From CAWAWP01 sp963841205 (GTDB lineage: Bacteria > Chloroflexota > Ktedonobacteria > Ktedonobacterales > JADMIN01), in NCBI GenBank assembly GCA_963841205.1, contig CAWJCH010000031.1, forward strand, positions 8,262-72,261: a stretch of 64,000 bases of DNA, given 5' to 3'. Position 1 is the stretch's first letter. Each line of letters starts with the position of its first letter. The notes under the pieces are model-generated. The model saw only the letters and a program-made list of their open reading frames with translations. It was not told the origin of the DNA and ran no database searches. Shown one piece after another: positions 52,670 through 62,708 of the stretch. A program made the position numbers and the translations under genes.

Positions 52670-53268
52670 ATGGAAGCTACCGCGAAAGATGTCGCCAAGC
52701 TGCGCGAATTGACCGGCGCGGGATTCGCCGACTGCAAAAAGGCGCTCGCCGAGTCCAAGACCTTCGAGGACGCCGTGAAGTACGTCGAGGAGCACGGCGC
52801 CAAGCGCGCCGAGAAGCTCAAGGCCCAGGACCGCGAGACGCGCGAGGGCCTGGTGACTTCCTACCTCCACCACGGCGGCAACCTCGGCGTGCTGCTCGAG
52901 TTGAACTGCAGCACCGACTTCGTCGCCCGCAGCGATGACTTCAAGACCCTCGCCAACGAGTTGACCTTCCAGATCGCCGGCACCAACCCCCAGTACATCT
53001 CCTTCGAGCGACGTGCCCGAAGAGACGGTCCGCGAGCTGCGCGAAGCCGATGCCAACGATCCCGACGTGCAAGAAGCGCCCCGCCGACAAGCGCGACCAG
53101 ATCGTCGAAGGTAAGCTCAAGAAGCAGCTCTCCGCGCAGGTCCTGCTCGAACAGCCCTGGGTGAAGGACGACAAGGTCACCGTCGGTAAGCTGGTCGATG
53201 ACGTCATCCGCAAGACTGGTGAGAATATCGTCGTGCGGCGCTACGTGCGCTACGCGCTCGGCGAGTAA
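52670..53268 (+). pseudogene. tsf: Elongation factor Ts, frameshifted (likely sequence error)
   Basis: Nucleotide exchange factor for EF-Tu. Frame 1: MEATAKDVAKLRELTGAGFA, DCKKALAESKTFEDAVKYVE, LLELNCSTDFVARSDDFKTL, then after ISFE the frame changes near 53009 to VPEETVRELREADANDPDVQ, and near 53076 to ADKRDQIVEGKLKKQLSAQV, LLEQPWVKDDKVTVGKLVDD, ending RRYVRYALGE. The second shift fits one extra C in a CCC run. The gene is essential and next to rpsB as usual, so decay is unlikely. Confidence 0.9.
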
Positions 53269-53343
53269 TAGAGTCGGGGCGCGGGACACGCGGTGGGCAA
53301 TCGGCCCGCCCGACTGCCCCTCGCCCCGCGCCTAGGAGCGACC

Positions 53344-54126
53344 ATGACGCCCGCCACGACGTACCAGCGCATCCTGCTCAAGCTGAGCGGTGAGATGCTT
53401 GAGGGCGAACAAGGCTACGGCATCGACGCCAACGTCCTGCAATATATCGCCGACGAGCTGGTCCCGTGCAGCGCCCTCGGCGTGCAGATCGCCATCGTCA
53501 TCGGCGGCGGCAACATCATGCGCGGCAAGCCGCCGCGTCGCAGGGCATGGATCGTGCGCAGGCGGACTACATGGGCATGCTGGCCACCGTCATCAACGCG
53601 CTCGCTCTGCAAGACGCCCTCGAAAACGCCGGCATCAGACGCGCGTACAGACCGGGATCGAGATGCCGTCGTCGCCGAGCCGTTCATCCGCCGCCGCGCC
53701 ATCCGCCACCTGCGAGAAGGGCCGCGTTGTCATCCTCGCCGCGGGCACCGGCAATCCGTTCTTCACGACGGATACGGCCGCCGCCCTGCGCGCCGTCGAG
53801 CTGCATGCCGACGTGCTGATGAAGGCCACGAAGGTGGACGGCGTCTACGACGCCGACCCGGCTCGCAACCCGAACGCACGGCGCTTCCGTGAGGTTGGCT
53901 ACATGCGCGCGCTCACCATGGGCCTCGGCGTGATGGACAGCACGGCGCTCTCGCTCTGCAAGGACAACGGCCTGCCGATCATGGTCTTCGATATGAACAT
54001 ACCCCTGGCACGCTCGCCGCCATCGTGCGGGGCGAGCCGCGTGGCACACTGGTGCATGCCATGCCCGAGGGCGCCGACGCCATCTGGGCCGACGAATACG
54101 AGCGCACGAGGGGTCCGGCGCGCTAA
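53344..54126 (+). pseudogene. pyrH: UMP kinase, frameshifted (likely sequence error)
   Basis: Phosphorylates UMP to UDP. Blocks in several frames give one protein: YQRILLKLSGEMLEGEQGYG, VQIAIVIGGGNIMRGK, QGMDRAQADYMGMLATVINA, LALQDALENAGI, VAEPFIRRRAIRHL, KGRVVILAAGTGNPFFTTDT, DVLMKATKVDGVYDADPARN, MRALTMGLGVMDSTALSLCK, PIMVFDMNI, then GTLAAIVRGEPRGTLVHA and ADEYERTRGPAR. At least four indels (near 53530, 53640, 53670-53712, 54003). Essential gene in its normal place after tsf. Confidence 0.9.
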
Positions 54127-54171
54127 ACCGGCGCCGCACCGCCGTCGCTGCCTCAGGAAGGAGAACGACAC

Positions 54172-54729
54172 ATGGCCGACGATATCTTCGCGGATACCGA
54201 GCACCGCATGCGAGGCGCCCTCGAGTCCCTCAACCGCGAACTTGGCACCCTGCGCACTGGGCGCGCCAGTCCCCCTCCCTGGTCGAGCGCGTCACCGTCG
54301 AATACTATGGCGCGACGCAGCCCCTGCAGAACATCGCCACGATCCACGCCCCCGACGCCCGCACCATCACCATCCAGCCGTGGGATCAGAAGGCGATCAG
54401 CGACATCGAGAAGGCCATCCAGAAGAGCGACCTCGGCCTCAACCCCTCCAATGACGGCGTCGCCCTGCGCATCGTCATCCCCCCGCTGACCGAGGAGCGC
54501 CGCAAGGACCTCGTCAAAGTCGTCCACAAGAAGAGCGACGAGGCCAAGGTCGCCGTCCGCAACATCCGCCGCGACGCCCACGACCACCTGCGCGACCAGG
54601 AGAAAAAGAAGGATCTCCGCCGACGACCTCAAGCGCGGCACGATCGCCTGCGAGAAGCAGACGGACAAATACATCGCCGAGGTCGACAAGATCGGCGCGA
54701 ACAAAGAGCAAGAGATTCTGGCGGTGTGA
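54172..54729 (+). pseudogene. frr: Ribosome recycling factor, frameshifted (likely sequence error)
   Basis: Splits post-termination ribosomes with EF-G. MADDIFADTEHRMRGALESL, NRELGTLRTGRAS then a shift in a C run near 54273 to LVERVTVEYYGATQPLQNIA, IHAPDARTITIQPWDQKAIS, GLNPSNDGVALRIVIPPLTE, ERRKDLVKVVHKKSDEAKVA, then a shift near 54612 to ISADDLKRGTIACEKQTDKY, ending ANKEQEILAV. Length (about 185 aa) fits the family. Confidence 0.9.
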
Positions 54730-54768
54730 GCACCATTCGCCGGGGAAAGCAGGACGACGGTTGGCCCT

Positions 54769-55665
54769 ATGATACTTGGACGCATTCGCAGCTGGATGGG
54801 TACGGCGGGCGCGGCCCTCAACGGCGGCGCGCGCCTCCGCGAGGCGGAGCGGCGCACGGAGCTGGGGCGGCTGCGCTTGTGGAGGGGCGCGCCGTCCCCC
54901 GGCACATTGCCATTATCATGGACGGCAACGGGCGGGGCGCTGGGCCAAGTCGCGCCATATGCCGCGCTCCGTCGGCCACCATGCCGGCGTCGAGGCGCTG
55001 CGGCGCACCGTGCGGCTCTGCCACGACTACCACGTCCCCATGCTCTCGGTCTACGCTTTCTCCACTGAGAACTGGGGCCGCCCGCCGAAGAGGTCGATGC
55101 GCTGATGGGCCTATCTGGGAAACCATCCGCACGGACGTCGACCGCCTTCACAGCGAAGGCGTCAAGCTGCGCCACGTCGGACGCCGCGACGGCCTCTCCC
55201 CGACATCCAGCGCCGCCATCGACCACATGGAGACCCTCACCCGCGACAACGACAAGTTGACACTCAACGTATGCTTCAACTATGGTGGGCGCGCCGAGGA
55301 TCGTCGAGCGCGGTCAAAGCCATCGTCGCGTCGGGCGTCCCCTGCGATGAGGTGACAGAAGACCTGATCGAGCGGCATCTCTACACAGCGGGCTTCCCGA
55401 TCCCAATCTGGTCATCCGCACCGCCGGCGAGATGCGCCTCAGCAATTATCTCATCTGGCGAGTCGCCTACGCCGAATACTACTCGACGCCCGTGCTGTGG
55501 CCCGACTTCGACCATGACGACTTCGTCGCCGCGCTCGACGCCTTCGCCGGACGCAAGCGCCGCTTCGGCAAGCTCGATGACCAGCTCACCGCGGCGCCCA
55601 CCGCCGTCGACGCGCGCGAGCAGCTCGTAGCGGCGCGAGTACCGGCCATCAAAGCGGCGGGCTAG
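54769..55665 (+). pseudogene. uppS: Undecaprenyl diphosphate synthase, frameshifted (likely sequence error)
   Basis: cis-Prenyltransferase making the lipid carrier for cell-wall synthesis. Blocks in different frames: VPRHIAIIMDGNGR (catalytic Asp), WAKSRHMPRSVGHHAGVEAL, RRTVRLCHDYHVPMLSVYAF STENW, TIRTDVDRLHSEGVKLRHVG, DNDKLTLNVCFNYGGRAE, AIVASGVPCDEVTEDLIERH LYTAG, EMRLSNYLIWRVAYAEYYST and WPDFDHDDFVAALDAF. At least five indels. It has about 45 extra N-terminal residues before the core (MILGRIRSWMGTAG...), start uncertain. Confidence 0.85.
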
Positions 55666-55738
55666 CCCTTGGCACGCGCCGAACACGTCCGCGCCTATCA
55701 TCTGGTGGTGCGGTGGGGAATCTTCCGGGAGGGTCGCC

Positions 55739-56720
55739 ATGAACAGACAGGCGGCACACGCGGTTCGACTATCGGGCGCGGGCGCCAAGAATTGGGCTCC
55801 GCTTCATCCAGTGCGCCCACCGCCAAGGCGTCCACGCCGTGGCTCGCCGCGCTGATGCAGCGCTCCCTCTCCGCGGTCGTCCTGATCCCGCTGGTGATCG
55901 CCCTGGTCTTCTTCGGTGGCTGGGTCGCCTTCGGCGGCGCCGTGCTCGCGCTGCTGCTCGGCATATATGAGCTGAACGCCATGTTCACCCACAAAGGCTG
56001 GCACCCTCTCCTGCTCCTCAGCGCCCTCCTCGGCCTCACCTTCCTCAGCGCCGCCCGCGTCTACATCCTGCGCCCAACCCGGTCCCGTCCTCCTCATCCT
56101 CGGCGTCGGCATCAGCGCGATCCTCATCCTCAGCCTTCTCCTGGCTGATCCTCACGCGCAAAGGCTCGAAAGCAGCGTGCTCGACTGGGCGCTCACCATG
56201 GGCAGCGCCTTCTACCTCGGCTGGCCACTCGCGTTCTTCCTCCTACTGCGCGGCAACACACTTTGGCTCAAACAACACCGGCTTCTGGTGGATGCTCGCG
56301 CTCTTCTTCGTCGTCTGGGCCAACGACACCTTCGCCTTCTTCACCGGCCACTTCCTCGGCCGCACCAAGCTGGCCCCGGTGATCAGCCCCGCGAAGACCT
56401 GGGAAGGCTTCGCCGGCGGGCTCGTCTTCACCGTCATCGCCGCCCTCGTCTTCACCATAGCGCTGCCCGCCGCCTTCGGCCACCCGCTCCATGTCAGCTG
56501 GTATCAAGCCGCCATCCTCGGCATCCTCGTCGCCGTCGTCGCCACTGTCGGCAATCTCGCCGAGTCCTTGCTCAAGCGCGGCACCGGCGTCAAAGACAGC
56601 GGCAAAATCTTCCCCGGCCACGGCGGCATCCTCGACCGCATGGACAGCCTGCTCTTCGCCATCCTCGTCGTCTTCTTCTTCGCCCTCGCCGTCGGCGACC
56701 TCCCCTTCCTCATCCGCTAG
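55739..56720 (+). pseudogene. cdsA: Phosphatidate cytidylyltransferase, frameshifted (likely sequence error)
   Basis: Makes CDP-diacylglycerol from CTP and phosphatidate in the membrane. GGGAGGG 5 bases before ATG 55739 supports that start (MNRQAAHAVRLSGAGAKNWA), with a shift into ALMQRSLSAVVLIPLVIALV. Later blocks: LLLLSALLGLTFLSAARVYI, then LDWALTMGSAFYLGWPLAFF, then LFFVVWANDTFAFFTGHFLG and the signature GRTKLAPVISPAKTWEGFAG, ending VKDSGKIFPGHGGILDRMDS LLFA. About eight transmembrane segments. Three indels or more. Confidence 0.9.
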
Positions 56721-56769
56721 CGGGACACGCGCCACAGCGTCACGCGCCGCGACGGGGCAAGCGTTCGAG

Positions 56770-57071
56770 CTATCCGTGCGCGAGCTCGCGGTATTCGACC
56801 GTAATCGATCCAGGTCCACGAGCAACGCGATCCGCCCGGGAGTGGTGGATCTGTGGCCCAATGTGAACGAAGCCGCGCCTTCGGCGCACTGCCTGTTGGC
56901 GTAGCGCATGGCAAAAATCCATTCGCCATTGCGAGCGCGCACCATCTTGCGTCGCAACAATCCCGACAGCTGGGGCACGATCTCATGCTGCAAGAGAAAG
57001 TTCAGCCGCAAGAACTCTTCCTCGTCCGCACCCGGATGGAGCCGAAACCGCACGATCTTCATGACCGCCAT
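56770..57071 (-). pseudogene. ABM/dimeric alpha-beta barrel-like small protein, frameshifted
   Basis: Start MAVMKIVRFRLHPGADEEEF with GGAGGG upstream. LRLNFLLQHEIVPQLSGLLR and RARNGEWIFAMRYANRQCAE continue the frame. A shift near 56870-56890 leads to ADRVARGPGSITVEYRELAH G and a TAG at 56770, a natural end for such a fold. About 100 aa. Function unknown; likely a ferredoxin-fold enzyme or sensor. Convergent with cdsA. Confidence 0.55.
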
Positions 57072-57544
57072 CCCCCACCCTCCGCTCTTCCTTAACTCAT
57101 CCGTAGTCCTTGGTATGAGTGAGAATTGGGCTGCTCGAACGCGCACCGCGCGTACATGCTCGTAGATTCCGGCGCTCATTGTACTGATTACGGCACACTG
57201 CGCGGCAACGATGGTCCATGAGCATAGATGAGAGGAGACATCGGGGATGGTGGAAACGCCGGGCGAACGGTCCGCCTCCGGCCTGAACAAGCGGACTGGA
57301 GCGGCCTGGAGCGGTCTCCAGGGTATGTACGGCTACCTATTACAGCGGATAGATGCCGATCCCAAGAGAACCCATCGACTCTCGCACGCCGCGTTTGCGG
57401 CGCGGTTCGGACTCCTTGGGCCGACGGCCATTGCCTCGGGATGCACGATCTGGCCGCGCATCGCGGCAGGTAACGCGGGCGTCCACGTCCGCGCACGTCC
57501 GTACCGTCAGACGGCTCAACCCTGGTTGAAGCGGCGTCCCGTCC
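57072..57544. other. Intergenic region, no clear gene
   Basis: 473 bases. Plus-strand frames (for example from 57228) exist, but no family or ribosome site supports them, and the region lies in the indel-rich part so a small gene could be hidden. Confidence 0.3.
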
Positions 57545-58917
57545 CTATGCCCGTGCTCGCTGTTTCTTCGAAGATCCAGTGCTCCCCGGCGGCTGGATCG
57601 GCATCGGCGGCTCCGGCGGCACCAGGAGCGACATCGGCTGATCCGCGAACTCCAGCTCCTGCGGCGAGATCACCGGTGCATCGCTGATGTCCAGCAGCAC
57701 CTTGATCGACATATACTCTTTCGCGCCATTCGCGACCCGAATGGCGTGTCGGATCTCCGCCAGCGGAAAGCGATGCGTCACCAACCGCTCTGGCGTCAGC
57801 TTCCGCTCGCGCATCAGCGCCGCCGCCAGTTGGAATGTCGAGACGCGCCCGCCGCTATCAGCCTCCCAGCCGGCCAGCACCGTATTGCCCGGCCAGTGCT
57901 CCGTGCCATGGCCGTAGGTGCCCAGCACCCGAATCTCCTGCTGGCGTACCGGCGTGAGATCGAGGCGCAACCGCGAGAGGTGCGCCCCCGCCAGCACGAT
58001 CGTGCCGCCACCGCGCACCCAACGCAGCGCATTCTGTACCGACTCGCCCGTGCCTACCGTGTCATACACCGCATCGAACCCGCCGATCACCAGCTCCGAA
58101 CGCCCGCGTTTATATCGCTTCGCCTGCGTATACTTCGCCACGCCCGCCGAGCCGCCCCCCGGCGAGAGCACCTGCGACGCCCCCATCGCATTCGCCGTCT
58201 CGATCTGGAACGGATGCCGCGCCTCCACGATGATCGACGCATGGGGAGACAGTGCACGGATCGCCTGGATCGTCAGCAACCCCAGCGTCCCCGAGCCGAT
58301 CACCAGCACATTGTCGCGCGGTTGCGGCGCGTGCCGCGGCGCGGTCCCCAGCGCCGACGCCGTCGCTGCCGACAGAGCCGCCTGCTCATTAGAAAGCGCA
58401 TCCGGCACTAAGAAAAGCTGCCACTCATGGACGATCATCTCATCGCCCCAGCCGCCACCGACACCCTCCGGTCCGGCCAGGTATCGATTCTCGCAGAGGT
58501 TATAGCGCCCCGCCGCACAGTGCAGGCACGGGGGCTCAATCTCGCGCGTCGCGCAGCACTGGTCCACCTGGTACGCCACGCGGTCGCCCACGCGCAGGAA
58601 CTGCACCTCGGCCCCCACCTCCATCACCTCGCCGCAGACCTCGCGCCCCATGTACGCACGGCGCATCCGCGGCAGCGCGCGTTCGGCGCTCCCGCTCTCT
58701 GTCCGCAACAGCACCCGCGCAACGTCCTCCGTCGGAGATCCCCTGCCCGAATATTGCGCACGCGCACCCACTGCGTCCCCGGCAACTGCGCCTTGCGGAT
58801 CTGCCGGGCGCGGAGCCGTCGCAGACGGCCCGTAATAGGCGCGGCGCGAGAGCCATGCCGACCGAGCGCGTCACGACGGACCCGCAGCCGATTCGAGTCG
58901 AGATACACGCTCCACAT
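57545..58917 (-). pseudogene. Zinc-type medium-chain dehydrogenase, frameshifted near N terminus
   Basis: GGAGGAGG precedes ATG 58917 by 6 bases: MWSVYLDSNRLRVRRDALGR, AQLPGTQWVRVRNIRAG. Two indels near 58735-58760 lead into the long frame DVARVLLRTESGSAERALPR, YMGREVCGEVMEVGAEVQFL, the structural zinc loop CLHCAAGRYNLCENRYL, NVLVIGSGTLGLLTIQAIRA (NAD site), GGFDAVYDTVGTGESVQNAL and RFPLAEIRHAIRVAN. Substrate unknown. The usual GHE motif is GRE here and the CGTD Cys reads Ser in the indel zone, so catalytic zinc ligands are doubtful. Confidence 0.75.
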
Positions 58918-59612
58918 AGACGGCCTCCTCCGAGTCGCGCCATCGCCATAACCGCAACCAGTCTAGCATCGCCTCTTCACGGTTCGCAAGCGAACGGGAC
59001 TGAGCGGCCACGCCGATTACTCCCACCCCACCGCATTGAGCACGTATATCGCCGCGCACCTCGACTTGGCAAAACGTACCTCGCATCGCCGCCGTGCCGG
59101 TGCTACACTCTGACTAGACCATTTGTTCTGCACAGGCGAACAGCATTTCCTCCCTGGTCACGTGCGAACACTGCATGCGCCTGAGTTCGCCGACTATGGA
59201 CGGTGTGCGCTGAACATGGATGAGTCCTCAGCCTGAAGGCCAGGGGTTGCCGCCCAACCCGCCCCACCTCTCTCCGTGTACCTCCGTGTACCTCCGTGTA
59301 CCTCCGCGTTTAGGCTGCTCTCCTCTCCACCCCGGAAAACGTTCCAACACCGAAGGTGCCTCGGTTACCCACGGGAACCCCAGAAGCGCCACCAAAATCG
59401 CAATAGCGGAAGGAAACGGGAAGGGAAGCCGGGAAATTTCACCCTCCCGTAACTGCTGCAACCGAAGGGACAGCTCATCAGCCGTTAACCAGATTCCTTC
59501 CCTCCTAACCCACTTCCGTCCCCGCGCGCAGCGTCTCCGCCTTTGACGCCAACAGTCGCGCCGGACTACAGTTACCTCCGGTACGCGCTCCCCGAATGCG
59601 AGAGGTATCTCC
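58918..59612. other. Intergenic region with tandem repeat and hairpin
   Basis: 695 bases. Holds GCC-TGAA-GGC at 59231-59240 followed by CAGGGG, and the 10-base repeat at 59271-59310. A minus-strand frame (59228-59614) has one hydrophobic stretch but no other support. Confidence 0.35.
59271..59310. repeat. Tandem repeat, 10-base unit
   Basis: CCTCCGTGTA repeated at 59281 and 59291, flanked by near copies TCTCCGTGTA (59271) and CCTCCGCGTT (59301). Confidence 0.8.
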
Positions 59613-61854
59613 ATGACCCAGACAACGAATGACGCGATCCGCGACGAGGCGCTGGCCCAACTGCGTCAAGGCACCACCGCCCTCAACGAGGGCCGGCTCG
59701 AGCAGGCCGCCGAGGCGTTGGTCGACGCCGAGGTCACCCTGCGCCAGCTCGGCGACCACGAGCACGCCGGCGACAGCCGTTCCGCCCTCGCCGAGGTCCG
59801 GCGCCGCGGCGGCCGTCGAACAGGCGACGAAGAGCTATGAACGTGCCGTCGCGCTGTATAAGGAGGCAGGCGTCCCCGTCCGCGAGGCGCAGGCAACCCT
59901 GCAGCTCGGTCACCTCGACCGCCAGCGCGGCCAGCTCGACCGCGCCTGGGAGCACTACTTCCTCGCCCTCCGCCTCTTCGAGAAGGCGCGGAACCTCAGC
60001 GGCCAGGCCGCCGCCTCGCTCGCCCTCGGCCACGTCGAGCGACAGCGCGGGCGTCTGGAACAGGCAGCGGGCTACCGCCGCCTCGCGCACGCTCTACGCC
60101 CAATCGCGCGACCGCTTCGGCGAAGCCGACGCCACCCGCGGCCAGGCCGACATGCTCGCTGGCCAGGGCAACCTCGCCGAGGCCGTTGGCCGCGCGCCTC
60201 TACGGCGAAGCGCTGGACTTCTATCGGGGTGGCGGCGATCGCTTTGGCGAGATCGACACCATTGTTCCAGGCGCGGCTCGCCATCGAACAGGCTCGACTC
60301 GACGAGGCCACCACCCTGCTCGGCAGGGCGATCGCCATGGCAGGCCCGCTCGAATACGACCTCGCCGACGCCGACGCCACGCTCGGGTTGGCCGAGGTAG
60401 CCCTCCGGCGCGGGCAGCTGAATCAAGTCGTCGCCAACAGCATGAAGGCCGCCGCCGCCTCAGATCAGCAAGGCAACGGGGTCGGCGCCGCCGAAACCAA
60501 CCGCGTCCTCGGCGAAGCGCAGCTCCGGCGCGGGCAGCTCGCCCAGGCCATCGCCCTCTTCGACCGCGCTTCTCGGGCCTTCCAGGCCACCGATGCGCGC
60601 GTGCCTCGCCCGCGCGCTGCTCGGCTCCGCGGAAGCCAACCGCCGCAAAGGGCTACCACGCAAGGCCGACGACCTCTTCGCCCAGGCACACAAAGTCGCC
60701 GGCGAGACCGAGCAGGCCGTCCTGGTCGCCTCCGCCATCCTCGGCCTTGGGCAGATCGCGCGTCAGCGCGGCCAGTCAGCTCACGCGGCGGCCCTGTTAG
60801 ACGACGCCGCCAGCCGACTCGAAAACGCCGCGCGTCCCGCCCTCGCCGCCCTGGCAATCCGCGACCGCGCCCGTCTTGCCATCACCCGCGGCGAGCTCGA
60901 TCGCGCCGCTCGTCTGGCCCAGCAGGCCCGCGCCCTCGCCGCCCAGGCCGAGTCCACGGCAGCCGATACTTCCCCGCTCGCGGCGGTCGCCGGCGTCGAA
61001 GAGGAGTTGGCGCTGGCGCTCGGCCAGCTCGAGGTCGCCCGCGCCCGCGCCGAAGCGGCGACGGCCGCCCAGCGCGAGAGCGACGCACTCGCCCCGACCG
61101 ACGCCGCGCTGGGGCAGGCCGAGGTCGAGCTGCGCTCCGGCAACCTCGATGCCGCCGTGAGGGCGTACAACGTGGCGCTGAGGCTCGCGCAGGCCAGCGA
61201 GACCCCGGTGCAAGAGGCAGTCGCCAGCCTGGGCTTGGCCCAGGTGCTGCTGCGGCGCGGCCTCGCCGAGGAGGCGGCCATAGGCGAGGGCGAGCAGCTA
61301 GCGCACCTGCGCGCCGCGGCGACATTGCCGCGCTCGCCCTCGCCCAGTTCGGTATCGCCGAGGCGCGTCAACAGCTTGGCGAGACCGCCGCCGCCCGCGC
61401 CGCCTACGGCGAGGCCCTGCGACTCTACACCGAGAGCGATAATCGGCTCGGCCAGGCGGCGGCGCTCGAGGGCGAAGCCCGTCTGCTCCTCGAGGGCAAC
61501 GAGCTGGAGGCCGCCGCGGGCCTCTTCCATCGGGCCATGCAACTCATCGAGCGCGTCGCCACGAGCGTGAACGACGCCGCCACGCGTGCCACCTTCTACG
61601 ACGCCCATCCCACGGTCTATGCCGACGCCATCGTCGTCGCCGCCCGCGAGCAGAACGCCGCGCACGCCCTCGAAGTCGCCGCGCGCTACGCCGAGCACGC
61701 CGGCAGGGCCGGCCGCGCCGCCGCCAGCCAGCGCCTCCGCGAGCGCGAGCAGGCAATCCCCCTGCGTGGACCCAATCTCACCAAGGAGGACATCGAGCGC
61801 AACAAAGCAATCGTCCGCGCCCTGGCCGACGCCCGCAAGCAGCTCTCAAGCTGA
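59613..61854 (+). pseudogene. Large TPR-repeat protein, frameshifted (likely sequence error)
   Basis: About 745 aa if joined. Tandem tetratricopeptide-like helical pairs: LAQLRQGTTALNEGRLEQAA EAL, SYERAVALYKEAGVPVREAQ, AWEHYFLALRLFEKARNLSG, LYAQSRDRFGEADATRGQAD, LGLAEVALRRGQLNQVVANS, LLGSAEANRRKGLPRKADDL, AVRAYNVALRLAQASETPVQ and AARAAYGEALRLYTESDNRL. A non-repeat C-terminal helical part ends ADARKQLSS. At least six frame changes (near 59800, 60075, 60190, 60265, 60600, 61318). No catalytic domain or signal peptide is seen, so a scaffold role is likely. Confidence 0.75.
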
Positions 61855-61973
61855 CGAAATGGGGCTGGAACGAGCCGCAAGCCACGCCGTTTCAACGTCA
61901 GTGATAAGGCATGTGACGGTTTGAGCCTCTTGCCGGTTTTGTGCCTATCAGGCAGAATTGATACCCTTGACCA

Positions 61974-61998
61974 CTCCCCACGGCTGAAGTCGGGGGAT
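61974..61998. repeat. Solo TnpB right-end hairpin
   Basis: CTCCCCACGGC-TGAA-GTCGGGGGAT. With flanks it matches the copy-1 right end (41992 region) at about 30 of 32 positions, but no tnpB lies next to it in the matching orientation. Confidence 0.65.
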
Positions 61999-62174
61999 TC
62001 TCGGGCTGACCACCGCTCACCTCCGACTGCGGATCGTCGTACACGGTCCTGTCGTGGCCCGAAGCCACCTCCACACGCGTCGATTCCCGCAGGCCCTGCG
62101 GTATGTGGTTAGGATGGCACACGTGGTCGTTTGGTGTAGTTGTCGGGAGCGCCTGACGGCGCGCGGCGTTTCAT

Positions 62175-62195
62175 CCCCATGGCTCAAGCCAGGGG
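62175..62195. repeat. Hairpin with TCAA loop
   Basis: CCCCATGGC-TCAA-GCCAGGGG with one bulged A, 36 bases upstream of tnpB copy 3. Confidence 0.55.
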
Positions 62196-62230
62196 TCTTC
62201 ACGCCGCGCGAGCTGATAAACGAGCCAACG

Positions 62231-62702
62231 GTGCGCAAAACCTACAAGGAGAAGCTGCGTCCGACGCCCGCCAGGAGCGGGTGCTGGAGGACGTGCTCTG
62301 GCGCTGCCGCGCGCTCTATAACATCGCGAACATCGCGCTTGAGCAGCGCATCACCGCCTGGCGACGCCGCCGCGTCTCGGTCTCGCGCCATGAGCAGGAG
62401 GCCGAGTTGAAGGAGGTGCGCGCTGCCTTTCCCGACTGCGCTGCCATCCACAGCCACGTGCTGCAAGACGTGTTGGCGCGGCTGGACAGGACCTATCTGG
62501 CCTTCTTCCGCCGGGTGAAGAACGAGAACACCGAGGGTTCCCACGCTTCAAGGGGCGTAATCGCTGGCGCGCCTTCACCTACAAAGAGTATGGCAACGGC
62601 GCCTATCTGGATAACGGCTGCCTCGTACTCGCCAAGATCGGGCGGCTCGCCGTGCGCTGGTCGCGACCCATCGAAGGCACACTGACACTCCGCAGGGGCT
62701 AA
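62231..62702 (+). pseudogene. tnpB: TnpB copy 3, N-terminal fragment
   Basis: From GTG 62231: VRKTYKEKLRPTPA, shift, QERVLEDVLWRCRALYNIAN, ALEQRITAWRRRRVSVSRHE, AIHSHVLQDVLARLDRTYLA FFRRVKNEN, shift, FPRFKGRNRWRAFTYKEYGN and LVLAKIGRLAVRWSRPIEGT, then it stops at TAA 62700-62702 inside a hairpin. All RuvC motifs and the zinc ribbon are missing. It is close in sequence to copy 4 on the opposite strand, and the two face each other. Confidence 0.7.
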
Positions 62703-62708
62703 AGCCCC
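62695..62708. repeat. Palindrome GGGGCT-AA-AGCCCC shared by two tnpB ends
   Basis: The stop codons of tnpB copy 3 (TAA, 62700-62702, plus) and copy 4 (TAG, complement of 62699-62701) both lie inside this hairpin. Confidence 0.7.

Larger units (their letters stand above)
61855..62230. other. Solo TnpB-element ends between the TPR gene and tnpB copy 3
   Basis: 376 bases without a gene. Holds two right-end-like hairpins (61974-61998 and 62175-62195). Confidence 0.5.

Noticed and set aside
59228..59614. Minus-strand 128-aa frame with one hydrophobic segment.
   Set aside because: It spans the 10-base tandem repeat and has no ribosome site or family match.
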